DNA from: Quercus robur
Taxonomy: Eukaryota; Streptophyta; Magnoliopsida; Fagales; Fagaceae
DNA: 64,000 bases
Direction: 5' to 3'
NCBI RefSeq assembly: GCF_932294415.1
Contig: NC_065538.1
Coordinates: forward strand, 45,236,843-45,300,842
This document shows positions 1 through 12,000 of the stretch, in pieces (the stretch's first letter is position 1; each line of letters opens with the position of its first letter). The notes under the pieces were generated by a model that saw only the letters and a list, made by a program, of their open reading frames with translations, searched no databases and was not told the DNA's origin. The translations under genes were made by a program, and so were the position numbers.

Positions 1-664
1 CAAAGATCACCTTCAACAAGGGGCTCCAACTAGCAAAACTATACATCCCCCTTGATCCAGAAATCTCGTCTGGACGGTAACAGTGAAGAAATTCACGGAC
101 CGTCAGTTTCCTTTCCCTATCCGACATTGCACCGTAAAGAATCTCCATGGCTATGAAGACCCTCCAGGCGTTAGGGGATATCTGGGTGACGGACAACCCC
201 AGATAGTGCAAAAGTTCCCTATGAAGTGTAGAAAGCGGGAATCGAAGTCCAGCCTTCAACGCCTGCTCGTACACTCCGACACCGTCTACCCCTTCATAGT
301 AACACTTCTCCGACACATATGGTAGACGGATGGAAACATAGTTCGGGATTTGGAAGTTGGTTCTGAAAGTGCTGAAATGTTTCTCCCTGATGACGGATGT
401 AAACCTATGCACCGTCCACTCTGGCAACATGATGAACTGCCTTAGTCTATCAGCACCTACAACGGACTCCAGTGCTTGATCCCCGTCGTCATCAGAACCC
501 TCTATTTCAACTATCTCCACATCCTCATTTGTTGAGGATGAAGAAGAGGCAGACGGACTCCTATCTTCGCCGGGGCTCTCTTGGTCTTTATGACCGGACG
601 GGTATACATCCTCGTATTCTGTCCCATCACGAACCACCGACTGGTTACTTGACACACTAGACAT
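1..664 (-). CDS. Antisense ORF of a Tat-type element, putative gypsy-type transposon domain (partial)
   Basis: Reading the minus strand from the ATG at 662-664 gives 221 codons without a stop, continuing past the window edge. The first ~75 residues are acidic and Ser-rich. After that comes a globular part with GLRFPLSTLHRELLHYLGLS and then QISPNAWRVF. This resembles the putative gypsy-type transposon family (PF04195), whose core has a G-[VL]-RFP segment followed by a Pro-Asn-x-W/Y segment. The antisense gene at 29596-31871 has the matching GVRFPIDPLLLNTFRYYGLS. The role of these proteins is unknown; they sit between pol and the 3' LTR in Tat-lineage elements, transcribed against the element. 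The frame is intact, unlike most element genes here, so this copy may be younger. Its C-terminal half is not in the window. Confidence 0.7.
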   Translation of the reverse strand, partial: MSSVSSNQSVVRDGTEYEDVYPSGHKDQESPGEDRSPSASSSSSTNEDVEIVEIEGSDDDGDQALESVVGADRLRQFIMLPEWTVHRFTSVIREKHFSTFRTNFQIPNYVSIRLPYVSEKCYYEGVDGVGVYEQALKAGLRFPLSTLHRELLHYLGLSVTQISPNAWRVFIAMEILYGAMSDRERKLTVREFLHCYRPDEISGSRGMYSFASWSPLLKVIF

Positions 665-914
665 TTCCTACAATTGACGATGAAACCTAAGACCGACGGG
701 TTTGAAAGTATTGACGGGTATGGAAAGCCTAACAACAATGCATGGACGGAAATGTAACTTGATTATAGTATTAGAAGTACTTACCACACTTAGCAGAGGA
801 GAGGTGACGGTTGGTGTAATCAGTAGATGCTCGTCCTCGACGGATTGCTCTGACAAGGTTGACGGCTTCGCTCTGACAAACGATTTCTGATTGAAAATTG
901 AAAAAATGAGAGAG

Positions 915-940
915 TGAGGCACCTTATATATATAGGAGAT
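915..940 (-). promoter_or_regulatory. TATA box of the antisense ORF
   Basis: On the minus strand a TATATATATAAGG motif (about 924-935) lies 260 bases upstream of the ATG at 664. It could drive transcription of the antisense ORF with a leader of about 230 bases. The comparable gene in the 22-33 kb element has a TATAAATA at the equivalent place. Inferred from sequence only. Confidence 0.45.
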
Positions 941-1229
941 GCACGGAAGACGAAGCGACGCTTCGATCCTATACAACGGCCATTCAGAGAGTGACACGTG
1001 GCATACTTAATAAATGCTGACAACCTGTCAGTACGCACCAACAGATTTGTACCCATCATGTAACCGTCAACTTGATGAATCTTCCTCTGACGGGTTGATC
1101 CATCTGGAACCGTCATCTTATCTTGCATGAATCCGTCATAAAATGCTCGTCATACCCATACGTTAGGATCGTCACCCCATTAATCCTTTGACCTAAAAGG
1201 TGACGGACCATTGGGGTGAAGGGGGCAAC

Positions 1230-1720
1230 TGAAGATGGTAAAATATAGAGCCTGATGGGCCTACCTTAATGGGCCTGACGGATCGGAACTGTTGGGCCTG
1301 TATAAAGATGATCCCCTGCACTTTGAAGGCCCATTGCTGACAGACGTAGTAAGGGCCCATGATCCGAAGTCCATATCGCCTAGAAAAGCCTTAAGATCCA
1401 AAAATGGAAATCCTTACTCACCACGCTCAGAGGAATTTGTATTAGAGTCCCACATGGAAAAGATTTGGAAACCAAGAAGAAAAGTCAACCCTTTGTCACT
1501 ATAAAAGGCCTAACACCCTCAGAAATCGAGGTACGCTTTAATTGACCCTCTCTAACGCTCTAAGTAAAACAGAAGAATTCTAACTTGACCGTTGGAGAGC
1601 TTTTGGCCGGCACCACACTGGTGCTCTCTGAAGGACTTCTTTCAATTGCTTCTGTCGTGCAGGTTCGTTTCGAGTCGCGAGTACGGTGTGACCCATTGGT
1701 GACAATTTTCGACGTCATCA
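1230..1720 (+). repeat. 3' LTR of the truncated Tat-type element (left edge uncertain)
   Basis: A CTATAAAAGG TATA motif at 1499-1508 is followed by a stretch (1570-1720) with a leader region typical of plant Tat LTRs, including TTGACCGTTGGAGAGC and a pyrimidine-rich run before TGCAGG. The right edge is set at CGTCATCA (1713-1720), after which the composition changes. The left edge could be the TGATGGGCC at about 1253 or the purine-rich GGGGTGAAGGGGG near 1214-1226; I cannot choose without a second LTR. Confidence 0.45.
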
Positions 1721-4289
1721 TAACATGTTGGAAAACCAAGAAGGTTAGTCCGAATATGCCAGTGTCTTAGTTTTCAGTGCATTTTTGAGACATTTCCAAG
1801 TTTAGTGGGCTAGGTCATTGTATTCTCAAAGTGATATCTAAGTTTTTTATTTGCCTAAAACTGTTGAACTAGTTCAGAAGCATGTTAGCTTATATTGATA
1901 GAATTCACATATGATAAGCATTGATGACATGAATGCATACTTGGATTTCTGCAAAAGCGACAATAATGGCATATGTGCATCTCTTTCGCTTTTGATGCAG
2001 ATGTGTTGATGAACTGGAATCTCAATTATCAAAGCATGGCAGTCTTAAAATGCTCTATTTCTACCACCGGCACCTTACAGCGGTAATTACTTGCATTCAA
2101 TTTCTTTAACTTGTTTGCTAGGCTCCCCTTACTATAACCAAAACAAATACATTGTCAGATTGATATAGAATTTATTTATTCTGTTAAAGTGCTATGTGTT
2201 GCTGACCTGGATCTTATATAAGTATGCTTTGGTCTCTACATTCTCTCTCTCTCTATCTCTCTTCCACAAAGATAAGTTTAACTTTATCTTCAATCCTTGT
2301 AATTTGCAACCTGCCATATGAGATGAAGGGCTGTATAAGCCTGACATGGTAAGATGGGAAACAGTCTATATATGTTGATTTGTTGATTATGTGATATCAA
2401 TGGACAAATTGATTTTGGGAAAAGTGGTTGACTTAGATAAGGGTATTAAAGAAAAAATAATAGAAAGGTGCCAAATTAAGGAAAGGGGAGCAATTAGAAG
2501 AATATTATCTACAAATTAACATATATAAACTTAGTTTTATATATATTCACTTTTTTTATACGATTATAGTGGATGGCAGTATTGTTTTTATTAGTCAATA
2601 TGATTTCCACCTATGGCCTGTCCTGTCCCACCATTTTTACGAACTACACCTGGGGCCTTTAAATGGTTGGTAGCATTGCGGTTTATTGTCTTAAGTAGTC
2701 TTAAAATCTAAGGCATGAGTTCTGTGCTTGAAGGCTGGTCAGAATATGTGTTGTCTTTCATAAAATGATATGGCTGGTAATATCCAAGTTTCCCAATATA
2801 TCACATTTGGTTTATGTTTCATTGAGGTGTTTTGGATATTCATTTCTTTTTCATCTTTATTCAGACACAAGGAATGAGGCGGGATGTATTTCCTTACAAA
2901 GGTATGCTTTCTGCATTGACAAGGATAGCACATGAGGAAGGCATTCGAGAATTGCATAGGTAAGTTCTTCCTTACTTTGTATTATGTGAGTTTGCAAATA
3001 ACCATTATCTGGGATCCATCCTCAATACATTTATGAGTAATTGTGGTAATTAATGCGGCTAGCTACTCTTTTACTTCAACCGGTTATAAACTAGTTATAT
3101 TATAAATGACAAAACTTAGGTACAGTACCTTATGTGTTATTCTTTAGGTTTCTCCTCTTAAGATTCAGCCATGTGGTTACTTAACTAAAAATTATACTTC
3201 CATCCTATGAGAAAAAATCCACATGATATAATCTCAAAAGGAGAACTTAAAGAACAGCACTTAAGTACTGTACCCAAGTCTTGCTCTATTATAAAATTAA
3301 AAAAAAAAAAATTGTTAGAATATGTGAGGAACATCACCATTTTGATTGATTCTCACTATTGCATAAAAAGGTTATAAAATTTGTCCTAGAAATTATGTGA
3401 AAACTAAGTGGTAGTGTTATTTTTTTGGTAACGAGAGTTACAAATTAAGAGGCACTGCCTCTAGTACATGAGGTATACATGATGTAGTGTTAAAGAATTA
3501 CAATGAAAGAAAATAGTTACAATAAGAAAGAGAGAAAATCAATAAAATCTACAACAAAATGACTAAAATTAACTTGTTTTATTCTCTTGTGAATTTCAAG
3601 TAACAAAAGGATAAACAAACGCGTAATTATGAGTGTTCTTTGGAAATTCTAAAGCTACAAGTAGATAGATAATCGTTTTAATAAAAAAAACTGTAAATTC
3701 TTGAATTTGAATTGTAGTGAGGACAGAGTTATATAGATGATCAGTTTTGATTGCAAGTGTGTTTTCTTGAATTTGTTTTTTACAATTGGTGGCATTGAGC
3801 TCTTTTAATTTGTTTATTACAACTAATGGTTGTGTTTGTAGTGGGCCAATATAGATATGACATCTAGCTGTTATATATGCATAGCGGGTTTTGCATTCTT
3901 AGTGTGTGGGTTTTGCTACTGGAAGAAAAGCATTCTTAGTGTGTGGGTTTTGCTTTTTGTCATGGTCATGGAATCTTGCACAGGTAATTTCCTATGAAAC
4001 TAGTCTCTTTTCTATTTCTTATGATGATTGATTGTCCTCCAAGTAGGGGCGGCCTGTGGCCTTAGGGCTCGTAGAAGTGAATGTGTCTTAATAGATATTA
4101 TACAACTTATATCTATTCTATCTTCCTCTGTTTGTCAGTTGTCATCTCTATTTTCATGGTAGTTGGCATAGTCATCTGTTGCTCCCTGTAAACATTGTTT
4201 TTTTTTTTTTTTTTTAATTGACCATACTTCACAAGTGAACTAAGTGGATCATCTAAAAAATCAGAAAAAGTTGTTCACCACGTTGTTCT
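1721..4289. other. AT-rich non-coding stretch with simple repeats
   Basis: No long reading frame on either strand. It holds one recognisable exon (2865-2959), several A/T runs (for example 3300-3311 and 4198-4216) and a CT-rich run at 2242-2262. The base composition is that of plant introns or intergenic DNA. A sentence-like duplication of about 30 bases around TTCTTAGTGTGTGGGTTTTG occurs at 3896 and 3933. Nothing else is recognised. Confidence 0.6.
2865..2959 (+). pseudogene. Orphan exon of a mitochondrial NAD+ carrier-like gene
   Basis: A 95-base exon is bounded by a pyrimidine-rich acceptor (TTTATTCAG, AG at 2863-2864) and a good donor (GTAAGT at 2960). It reads TQGMRRDVFPYKGMLSAL followed by a segment with AHEEGIR. 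This matches the part of plant mitochondrial substrate carriers of the NAD transporter type (NDT1/NDT2) between transmembrane helices 4 and 5. The usual ending G-L-Y-S is E-L-H-R here (one G-to-A and one T-to-C change), suggesting decay. No neighbouring exon with the next expected segment (GLVPALAG) was found before the repeat array. It is therefore a fragment: a broken gene, or an exon captured by a mobile element. A gene whose other exons lie outside the window is less likely, because the flanks are filled with repeats. Confidence 0.5.
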
Positions 4290-7073
4290 CCACTAATGAC
4301 CATACAAGGCCATGGCATGCCCACATGCATGCTCCCAAGGCTATGAAAACTGCCATGGGGAAGCAACCATGGCAAAGGTACACAGCTAAGATCAAGATAG
4401 CACCCATGGGCAAGGCAACCATGGCTAAGGCACGCAGCCAAAGCCAAGGAATCCCCCATAGGCAAGCAGGTACACTCCCCAAATAAACTTCTTTCAAAAA
4501 AAAAAAAAAAAAAAAACATTCTTTTGGAAAAACCCCTCCCTCATTTAGTGAAATAACCCACCATTAGGCAAGCAGCCAAGGCTAAGACAGCCCCCGTGGG
4601 CACGTGGCCAAGGACATAACATGCCCACATGCATGCTACCAGGACCATGCCCACGTGCAACACCCATGGGCAAGGCCACCATGGCTAAGGCACATAGCTA
4701 AGGTCAAGGCAGCATCCATAGGAAAGCAGCAAAGGCAAAGTAGCCCTCGTGGGCATGCTATCAAGTCAAAGGCATGCTGGCCTATGCAGATAATCTCCAT
4801 TGAGAAAAAAAAAACCTCCAATGTGCAAGGCCACCAGGGCTAAGGCACGTAGCTAAGGTCAAGGCAGCATCCATAGGCAAGTAGCAAAGGTGAAGCATCC
4901 CCCATGGGCATGCTACCAAGGCAAAGGCATGCTGGCCTACACAGATAACCTCCATTGAGGAAAAAAAAACCTTTTTTTTTGGAAAAAAACCCTCATTAGG
5001 AAAAATAACCCTCCAATGGGCAAGTAGCAAAGGCCAAGCATGACAGCCTGGGAAAGCAGCCATGGCAAAAGTAGGTAGCCAAGATGAAGGCAGCACCCAT
5101 GAGCAAGGCAGCCTTGGTTAAGGAACGTAGCCAAGGCAGCCCCTGTAGGCAAGCAACAAAGGTCAGGACAACCCCCGTGGGAATGTTGCCAAAAAAAAAA
5201 AAAAAAAAAAGCTTCTTTTGGAGAAAATCCTCATTTAGGAAAATAACCCTCCATTAGGCAAGCAACCCCTGTGGGTACGCTACCAAGGCGATGGCATGCC
5301 CAGGTGCATTCTCCCAAAGCCATGACAATCCCATGGGGAAGTAACCATGGCAAAGGCACACAACAAAGGCCAAGCCAGCCTCTATAGGCAAGCAGCAAAG
5401 GCCAAGTAGCTCCCATGGGCCCAAATCACCACCTTTGAGGAAAAAACCTTCTCTTGGGAAAATAACCCTCCAAGGGGCAAGCAACCAAGACCAAGGCAGC
5501 CTTGTGGCACGTTGCCAAGGACATGGCATCCATGACAGCCCCCATGGGAAAGTTGCCATGGCTAAGGTATGCAGTCAAAGCTAAGGCAACCTCCATAGGC
5601 AAGCAAAGGCAATGCCTATAGGCTTGCTACCAAGGCGGCATGCTTGCTTGCCCAAATAACCTCCTTTGAATGGGGGAGGGGGGGGGGGGAGAGGGAATAA
5701 AACTCTCATTTGGGAAAATAACTCTCAAATGCTCCCAAGGCCATGGCATGCCCATGATGGGGAAGCAACCATGGGTCATGGGCAAGGCCACCATAGCTAA
5801 CAAAGGCCAAGGCAGCCCTTGTGGGCACGCTGCTAAGGCCAAGGTATGCTACCTGCCCAAATAACCTCATTTGAGGGACAAAAAAAAAAAAAAAACCCTT
5901 TTTTTGGAAAAAATCCTCATTTGGGAAAATAACCCTCCATTAGGCAAACAACCCTTATAGGTGTGCTACCAAGGCGATGGCATGCCCAGGTGCATGCTCT
6001 TAAAGCCATGACAACCCCATGGGGAAGTAACCATGGCAAAGGCACACAGCAAAGGCCAAGCCAAGCAGCTCCCCCGTGGGCACGCTGCTAAGGCCGAGGC
6101 CCAAGGCCCAAATCACCTCCTTTGAGGAAAAAACCTTCTTTTGGAAAAAAAAAAAAACCCTTATTTGGGAAAATAGCTCTCCAATGGGCAAGCATCTAAG
6201 GCCATGACAGCCCTCATGGCACGTTGCCAAGGATCCATGACAGCCCTGACAGCCCCCATGGGAAAGCTGTCATGGCACAAGGCACTAGCCAAGATAAAGG
6301 CATCACCAACTAGCAAGGCAACCATGGCTAAGGTATGCAGTCAAAGCTAAGGCAGCCCCCATAGGCAAGCAACAAACACTAAGGCAACCCCCATGGGCAC
6401 CCTGCCATGGCTAAGGGCAAGGCAACCAGGCACACAGTCAAAGCCAAGGCAACCCCCATAGGCAATCAGCAAACACCATGGCAGCCCTCATGGGCATGCT
6501 GCCAAGGCCAAGACATGCTTGCTTGCCCAAATAACCTCCTTTGAATTTTTGGGGGGGGGGGGGGAAGGACCTTCTTTTTGATAAAATCCTCATTTGGGAA
6601 AATTACTCTTGAATGTTCCCAAAGCCATGGCATGCCCATGATGGGGAAGCAGCCATGGGTCATGGGCAAGGCCACCATAGCTAAGGCACGCTACTAAGGC
6701 CAAGGTATGCTACCTGCCCAAATAACCTCATTTGAAAAAAAAAAAAAAAAAAAACCTTACTTGGAAAAATAACCCTCCAACGGGCAAGCAAGCAAGGCCA
6801 AAGCAACCACCATTGGCACGCTGCCAAGGCCATGGCATGCCCACGTGCATGTTATGGCAACAACAATGGAGAGAAGCAGCCATAACAAAGGCACCCTGCC
6901 AAGATCAAGGCTGCAACCAGAGGCAAGGCAATCCATAGCTTAGGCACGCAATCAAAGCCAAGGAAGCGTCCATAGGCAAGCAGCAAAGGCAAAGGCAGCC
7001 CCAATGGGCACGTTGCCAAGGCCAACATTGGCTTGCCCAAATACCCTTCTTTGATAACAAAACCTTCTTTTAG

Positions 7074-7108
<35 letters not shown>

Positions 7109-8176
7109 ATTGGGAAAATAAACCCTTTAATGGGCAAGTAGCAAAGGCCATGACATGCCCATGTGCATGCTCTCGAGGCAATAACAACCCCCATGGGGAA
7201 GTAGCTAAGGCAAAGGCACTAGCCAAGATGAAGGCATCATCCACTAGCAAGGTAGCCATGGCTAAGGCATGCAGTCAAATCCAAGGCCTAAAGGCAAGCA
7301 ATAAACACCAAGGAGCCCCCATGGGCACTGCCAAGGCCAAGGCCAAGGCACTGCCTAAATAACCTCCATTAAAAAAAAAAAAAAAAAAACAAATAAACAA
7401 ACAAACAAACAAACCCTCGATTGGGAAGGAAACTCTCGAATGCTCTCAAGGCCATGACAATCCTCATGGGGAAGCGGCCAAGATCAAGGCAGCACCCATG
7501 GCAAGGCCACGCAGTCATGCAACAAGGTAGCCCCTATAGGAAAGTAGCAAAGGCCAAGGCAGCTCTTGTAGGCACGCAGCCAAGGCCAAGGTATGCTAGC
7601 CAGCCCAAATAACCTTATTTGGGGGCGGGGGGGGGGAACCCTTATAAAACCCTTAATTGGAAATATAACCTTACAGGGAACAAGTAGGGAAGGCTAAAGC
7701 AGCCCCCATGAGCACACTGCCAAGGACATGGCATGCCCAAGTGCATGTTCCCATGGCAAAGGCACGCAGCCAAACCCAAGGAAGCCCACATAGGTAAACA
7801 GTAAAGGCGAAGGCAAAACCTCCTTTGGGCCTGCCCAAATTCCCTCCTTTGAGAACAAAACCTTCAATTGGGAAAATAACCTTCCAATGGACAAGTAGCC
7901 AAGGCCATGGTAGCCCTTGTGGGTACATTGTCAAGGACATGGTATGCCCATGCGCATGCTCCCAAGGCCATGACGGCCCTGATGGGGAAGCAGCCACAGC
8001 AAAGCCACACAGCCAAATTCAAGGCAACACCCATGGGCAAGGACACCTTAGCTATGGCATGTAGCCAAGGCCAAGGCATGGTGGCCTACCCAAATAACCT
8101 ACTTTGGGAAAATAACCTCCTTTTTGAAAAACCCTTATTTGGGAAAACAACCATCCAATGGGTAAGCAGCTAGGGC

Positions 8177-9042
8177 TAGGGCTGTGCAAACTAGTACTAG
8201 AGTCGACAAGATCAGCCGACGAAGCCGATGCTGGCGAATGGAATGCAAAGAGAGTTTCAACTCCGGTGTGGTGTAGTGATCGAAGCAGCAAATCTAGAAC
8301 TGAAGCCTCGTCGAACTGAACCGACCCTTATTTCAGATGTTTAGAACTTTGGATACGGCATTGTTTTACTGAGATTTTGTCTTTAAAAAAAATAAAAAAA
8401 ACCCATCAATGGTCTCCATGTTGCATGCTGTCGTTCTTCTTCTTCTTCCTCTTCTTCTTCTCTTCTTCGTTTTGCACTGGTTCTTCTTCTTTCTAGAGAG
8501 ATTAGTACTCTTTTAAAATTTTAGTCTTTTAACATTTCAACTTTTATGACAAAAGAAAAGTTAAAAAAAAAAAAAAAAATTCCAAGTAGTGTAGGTCCAC
8601 TGTGTAGGTATAATGGTGTATAATATATATTAATATTTATTCATACCTAAAAAAAAAAAAAATGAATCATTATTAATGCTATGTTTACAATATATTTTAA
8701 CAATAAAAGCTATAAACTTTAAACTATAAACTTAGTAATATTTATCATTTATTATCAATTTTTCAGCACTTGTTTGGACTTTGTAGTGTTACATTGTTAC
8801 TTTAGTCTCATTGAATACTGAATAGGTTGAAAGGATTTTTTTTATTAAAAAAAAAAAAGAATTTTTAATGTTTCAAACCAACCAAACTGATTAAACCGAG
8901 CCGACAAAACCGCACCGCTATAGGTCGGAAAACCAACCCTAATCGGTATGAATCGGTTTTAATTATGAGAAAACTGATCCCTATCATTTCGGTAACAATT
9001 TTTTGAGAAAAAACTGAGTCGACCGAACCGCGCACACCCCTA
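8177..9042. mobile_element. hAT-like non-autonomous element in the array
   Basis: The repeat array is interrupted by 866 bases of AT-rich DNA. The ends are TAGGGCTGTGC at 8177 and, inverted, TAGGGGTGTGC at 9042, a terminal inverted repeat of the hAT type. The flanks are GCTAGGGC and ACCAGGGC, which match at 6 of 8 positions and differ by two transitions: a decayed 8-base target duplication. Near the right end are GGTTTTCGGTCGG-like words in both orientations. No transposase frame is seen. It shares its end sequence with the better-preserved copy at 17610-18820. Confidence 0.65.
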
Positions 9043-12000
9043 ACCAGGGCCATGGTAGCCTAGGTGGGCACGCAACCAAGGCCGTGGCATGCCCATGTGC
9101 ATGTTCAAGCCATGATAACCCCCAAAGGTAAAGCAGCCATGGCAAAGGTCAGGGTAGCCCCTGTGGGCATGTTGGCCTACCCAAATAACCTCCATTGAGA
9201 AAAAAATCTTCTTCTGGAAAAAGCCCTCACTTGGGAAAATAAACCTTAAGTGGGCAAGCAACCAAGGCAAAGGCACCTCTTGGACTCATTGCCAAGGCCA
9301 TTACATGCCTACCTGCATGCATCCAAGGCCATGACAGTCCCCATGGGGAAGCATCCATGGCAAAGGCACAAAACCAAAATCAACGAAGCACCCATAGGCC
9401 AGGCCGCCATGGCTAAGGCACATAGCCAAGGCCAAGGCAACTCCCATAGGAAAGTAGTAAAGGCCGAGACAACCCTCGTGGGCACACTGCCATGGCCATT
9501 ACATGCTGACTTGCCCAAATAACCTCCTTTTAGAGAAAAGCCTTATTTGTGAAAATAACCCTTTAATGTGCAAGCAATTAAGACCAAGGCAACCACCGTA
9601 GGCATGCTGCCAGGGCCATGGCATGCCCACCAGCATTCTCCCAAGGCCATGACAAACCCCATGGCGAAGCAACCATAGCAAAGGCACGCAGCCAAGATCA
9701 AGGCACGCCGCCAACGCCAAGGCAACTCCCTTAAGCAAGAAGCAAAGGCCAAGGCATGATGGCCAGCCCAAATTACCTCATTTGAGAAAAAAACCTTCTT
9801 TTGGGAAAATAACCCTCTAGTGGACAATGCCAAGCTAGCCCTCGTGGGCATGCTGCCAAGGCCATGGCATGCCCACATGCTTGTTCCCAAGTCCATAATG
9901 GCTCCCATTGGGAAGCAGCCATGGCAAAGCCATCCAGCCAAGATCAAGACAACACCCGTGGGCAAGGTCGCCATAGCTAAGGCACGCAGCCACGGCCATG
10001 TTAGGCCCCATAGGTAAGAAGCAAAGGCTAAGGCAACCCCTATGGGCACTCTGCCAAGGACAAGGCACGCTAGCCGACCCAAATGAGCTCCCTTGAGAGA
10101 TAGAGAACCTATTTTAGAAAATAACCATCCAATGGGCAAGCGAAGGCCAATGTAGCATGAGGATTCTTTGAAGGCCATGGCAAGCCCATATGCATGCTTC
10201 TAAGGCCATGACAACCTCCATGGGGAAGCAGCACCTCTGGGCAAGGCTACCATGGCTATGGCATGTAGCCAAGGCCAAGGCATCCCCCACAGGCAAGCAA
10301 CAAAGGTCAAGTCTGCCCCCATGGACGCTGCCAAGGCACATGGTGGCCCTACCTAAATAACCTACTTTAGGAAAATATCCCCCTTTTTGAAAAACCCTTA
10401 TTTGGGAAAACAACCATCCAATAGGCAAGCAACTAGGGCCATGGTAGCCTCGGTGGGCACGTAGCCAAGGCCATGGCATGCCCATGTGCATGTTCCCAAA
10501 GCCTTGATAACCCCCAAAGGTAAGTAGCCATGGCAAAGGCACGCAAAGGTCAGGGTAGCCCCTGTGGGCATGCTGGCCTACCCAAATAACCTTCATTGAG
10601 AAAAAAACTTCTTCTGGAAAAAACCCTCACTTAGGAAAATAACCCTTCAATGGGCAAGCAGCCAAGGCAAAGGCAACCCTCGTGGACACATTGCCAAGGC
10701 CATTGCACGCCCACCTACATGCATCCAAGGCCATGACAGTCCCCATGGCAAAGGCACGTAGCCAAAGCCAAGGCAACCCTCATAGGAAAGTAGTAAAGGC
10801 CAAGACAGCCCTCATGGGCACACTGCCATGGCCATTACATGCTGACCTACCCAAATAACCAACTTTGGGAAAATAACCTCCTTTTAGAGAAAAGCCTTAT
10901 TTGTGAAAATAACCCTTTAATGTCTAAGCAGCCAAGACCAAGACAACCATTGTGGGCATACTGCCAGGGCCATGCCCACCAGCATTCTCCCAAGGCCATG
11001 ACAAACCCTATGGTGAAGCAATCATAGCAAAGGCACGCAGCCAAGATCAAGGCAGCACCAATGGGAAAGGCGGCCATGGACGCTACCAAGGCCAAGGCAT
11101 GATGGCTAGCCCAAATTACCTCATTTGAGAAAAAAACCTTCTTTTGGGAAAATAACCCTTCAATGGACAAGCAGCCAAGGCCAAGCTAGCCCTTGTGGGC
11201 ATGTTGCCAAGGCCATGATAACCTCTATGGGGAAGCAGCCACAGCAAAGCCATCCAGCCAATATCAAGACAACACCCGTGGGCAAGGTCGCCATGGCTAA
11301 GGCATGTAGCCACGACCATGTTAGCCCCTATAGGCAGGAAGCAAAGGCTAAGGCAGCCCTCGTGGGCACTCTTCCAAGGACAAGGCATGCTAGCCTGCCT
11401 AAATGAGCTCCTTTGATGGGCAAGTAGCCCCATGGTAGCCCCTGTGGGCATGTTGCCAAGTCCGTGGCATGCTTACATCTAGCCTATGATAGCCCTAATG
11501 GGGAAGCAACCATGACAAAGGCTCGCAAGCAAGGCCAAGGCATCCCCTATAGGCAAGCAGGAAAAGCCAAGGCAGCCCCCGTGGGCATGTTGCCAAGGCT
11601 AAAGCACGATGGTCTGCCTTATTTTGGAAAATAACCATCCGATGGGCAAGCCAAGGCCAATGTAGCACCCATGGGTTGGCAAGCCCAGAAATATGCTTTT
11701 AAGGTCATGACAACCTCCATGGGGAAGCAACCACGGCAAAGCCACACAACCAAATTCAAGGCAACACCCATGGGCAAGGCTACCATGACTATGGTATGTA
11801 GCCAAGGCCAAGGCACCCCTATAGGTAAGCAACAAAGGCCAAGTTTGCCCCCGTGGTTACACCGCTAAGGCCAAGACATGCTGACCTGCATAAATAACCA
11901 ACTTTGGGAAAATAACCCCCTTTTAGAAAAACCATTATTTAGGAAAATAACCATTCAATGGACAAGCAGCTAGGGCCATGGTAGCCCCGATGAGCACACT

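Larger units (their letters stand above)
1..1720 (+). mobile_element. 3' part of a Ty3/gypsy Tat-type LTR retrotransposon
   Basis: The window opens inside an element that reads left to right. An antisense gene (1-664) is followed by its promoter region and then by an LTR ending near 1720. This order (antisense ORF, then 3' LTR) matches the complete element at 22172-32992. The gag-pol part would lie to the left of the window. Many copies of the word TGACGG or its complement occur across 60-1280, a composition unlike the flanking DNA. No target duplication can be checked because the left end is missing. Confidence 0.55.

Noticed and set aside
668..997. 109-codon minus-strand frame upstream of the first antisense ORF
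   Set aside because: It overlaps the proposed TATA box and leader region and shows no domain; the ATG at 664 is followed by the recognisable protein.
2001..2082. Possible 82-base exon between TTTGATGCAG and GTAATT, reading ELESQLSKHGSLKMLYFY
   Set aside because: Splice-like signals and an open frame exist, but I recognise no protein family and no partner exon; too short to support as a gene.
9543..10178. 211-codon minus-strand frame, and many shorter ones on both strands, in the satellite-like array
   Set aside because: They follow from the repeat's codon-like composition (few stops in CAAGGC/GCCTTG words), occur in both directions, have no recognisable domain and shift frame from monomer to monomer.
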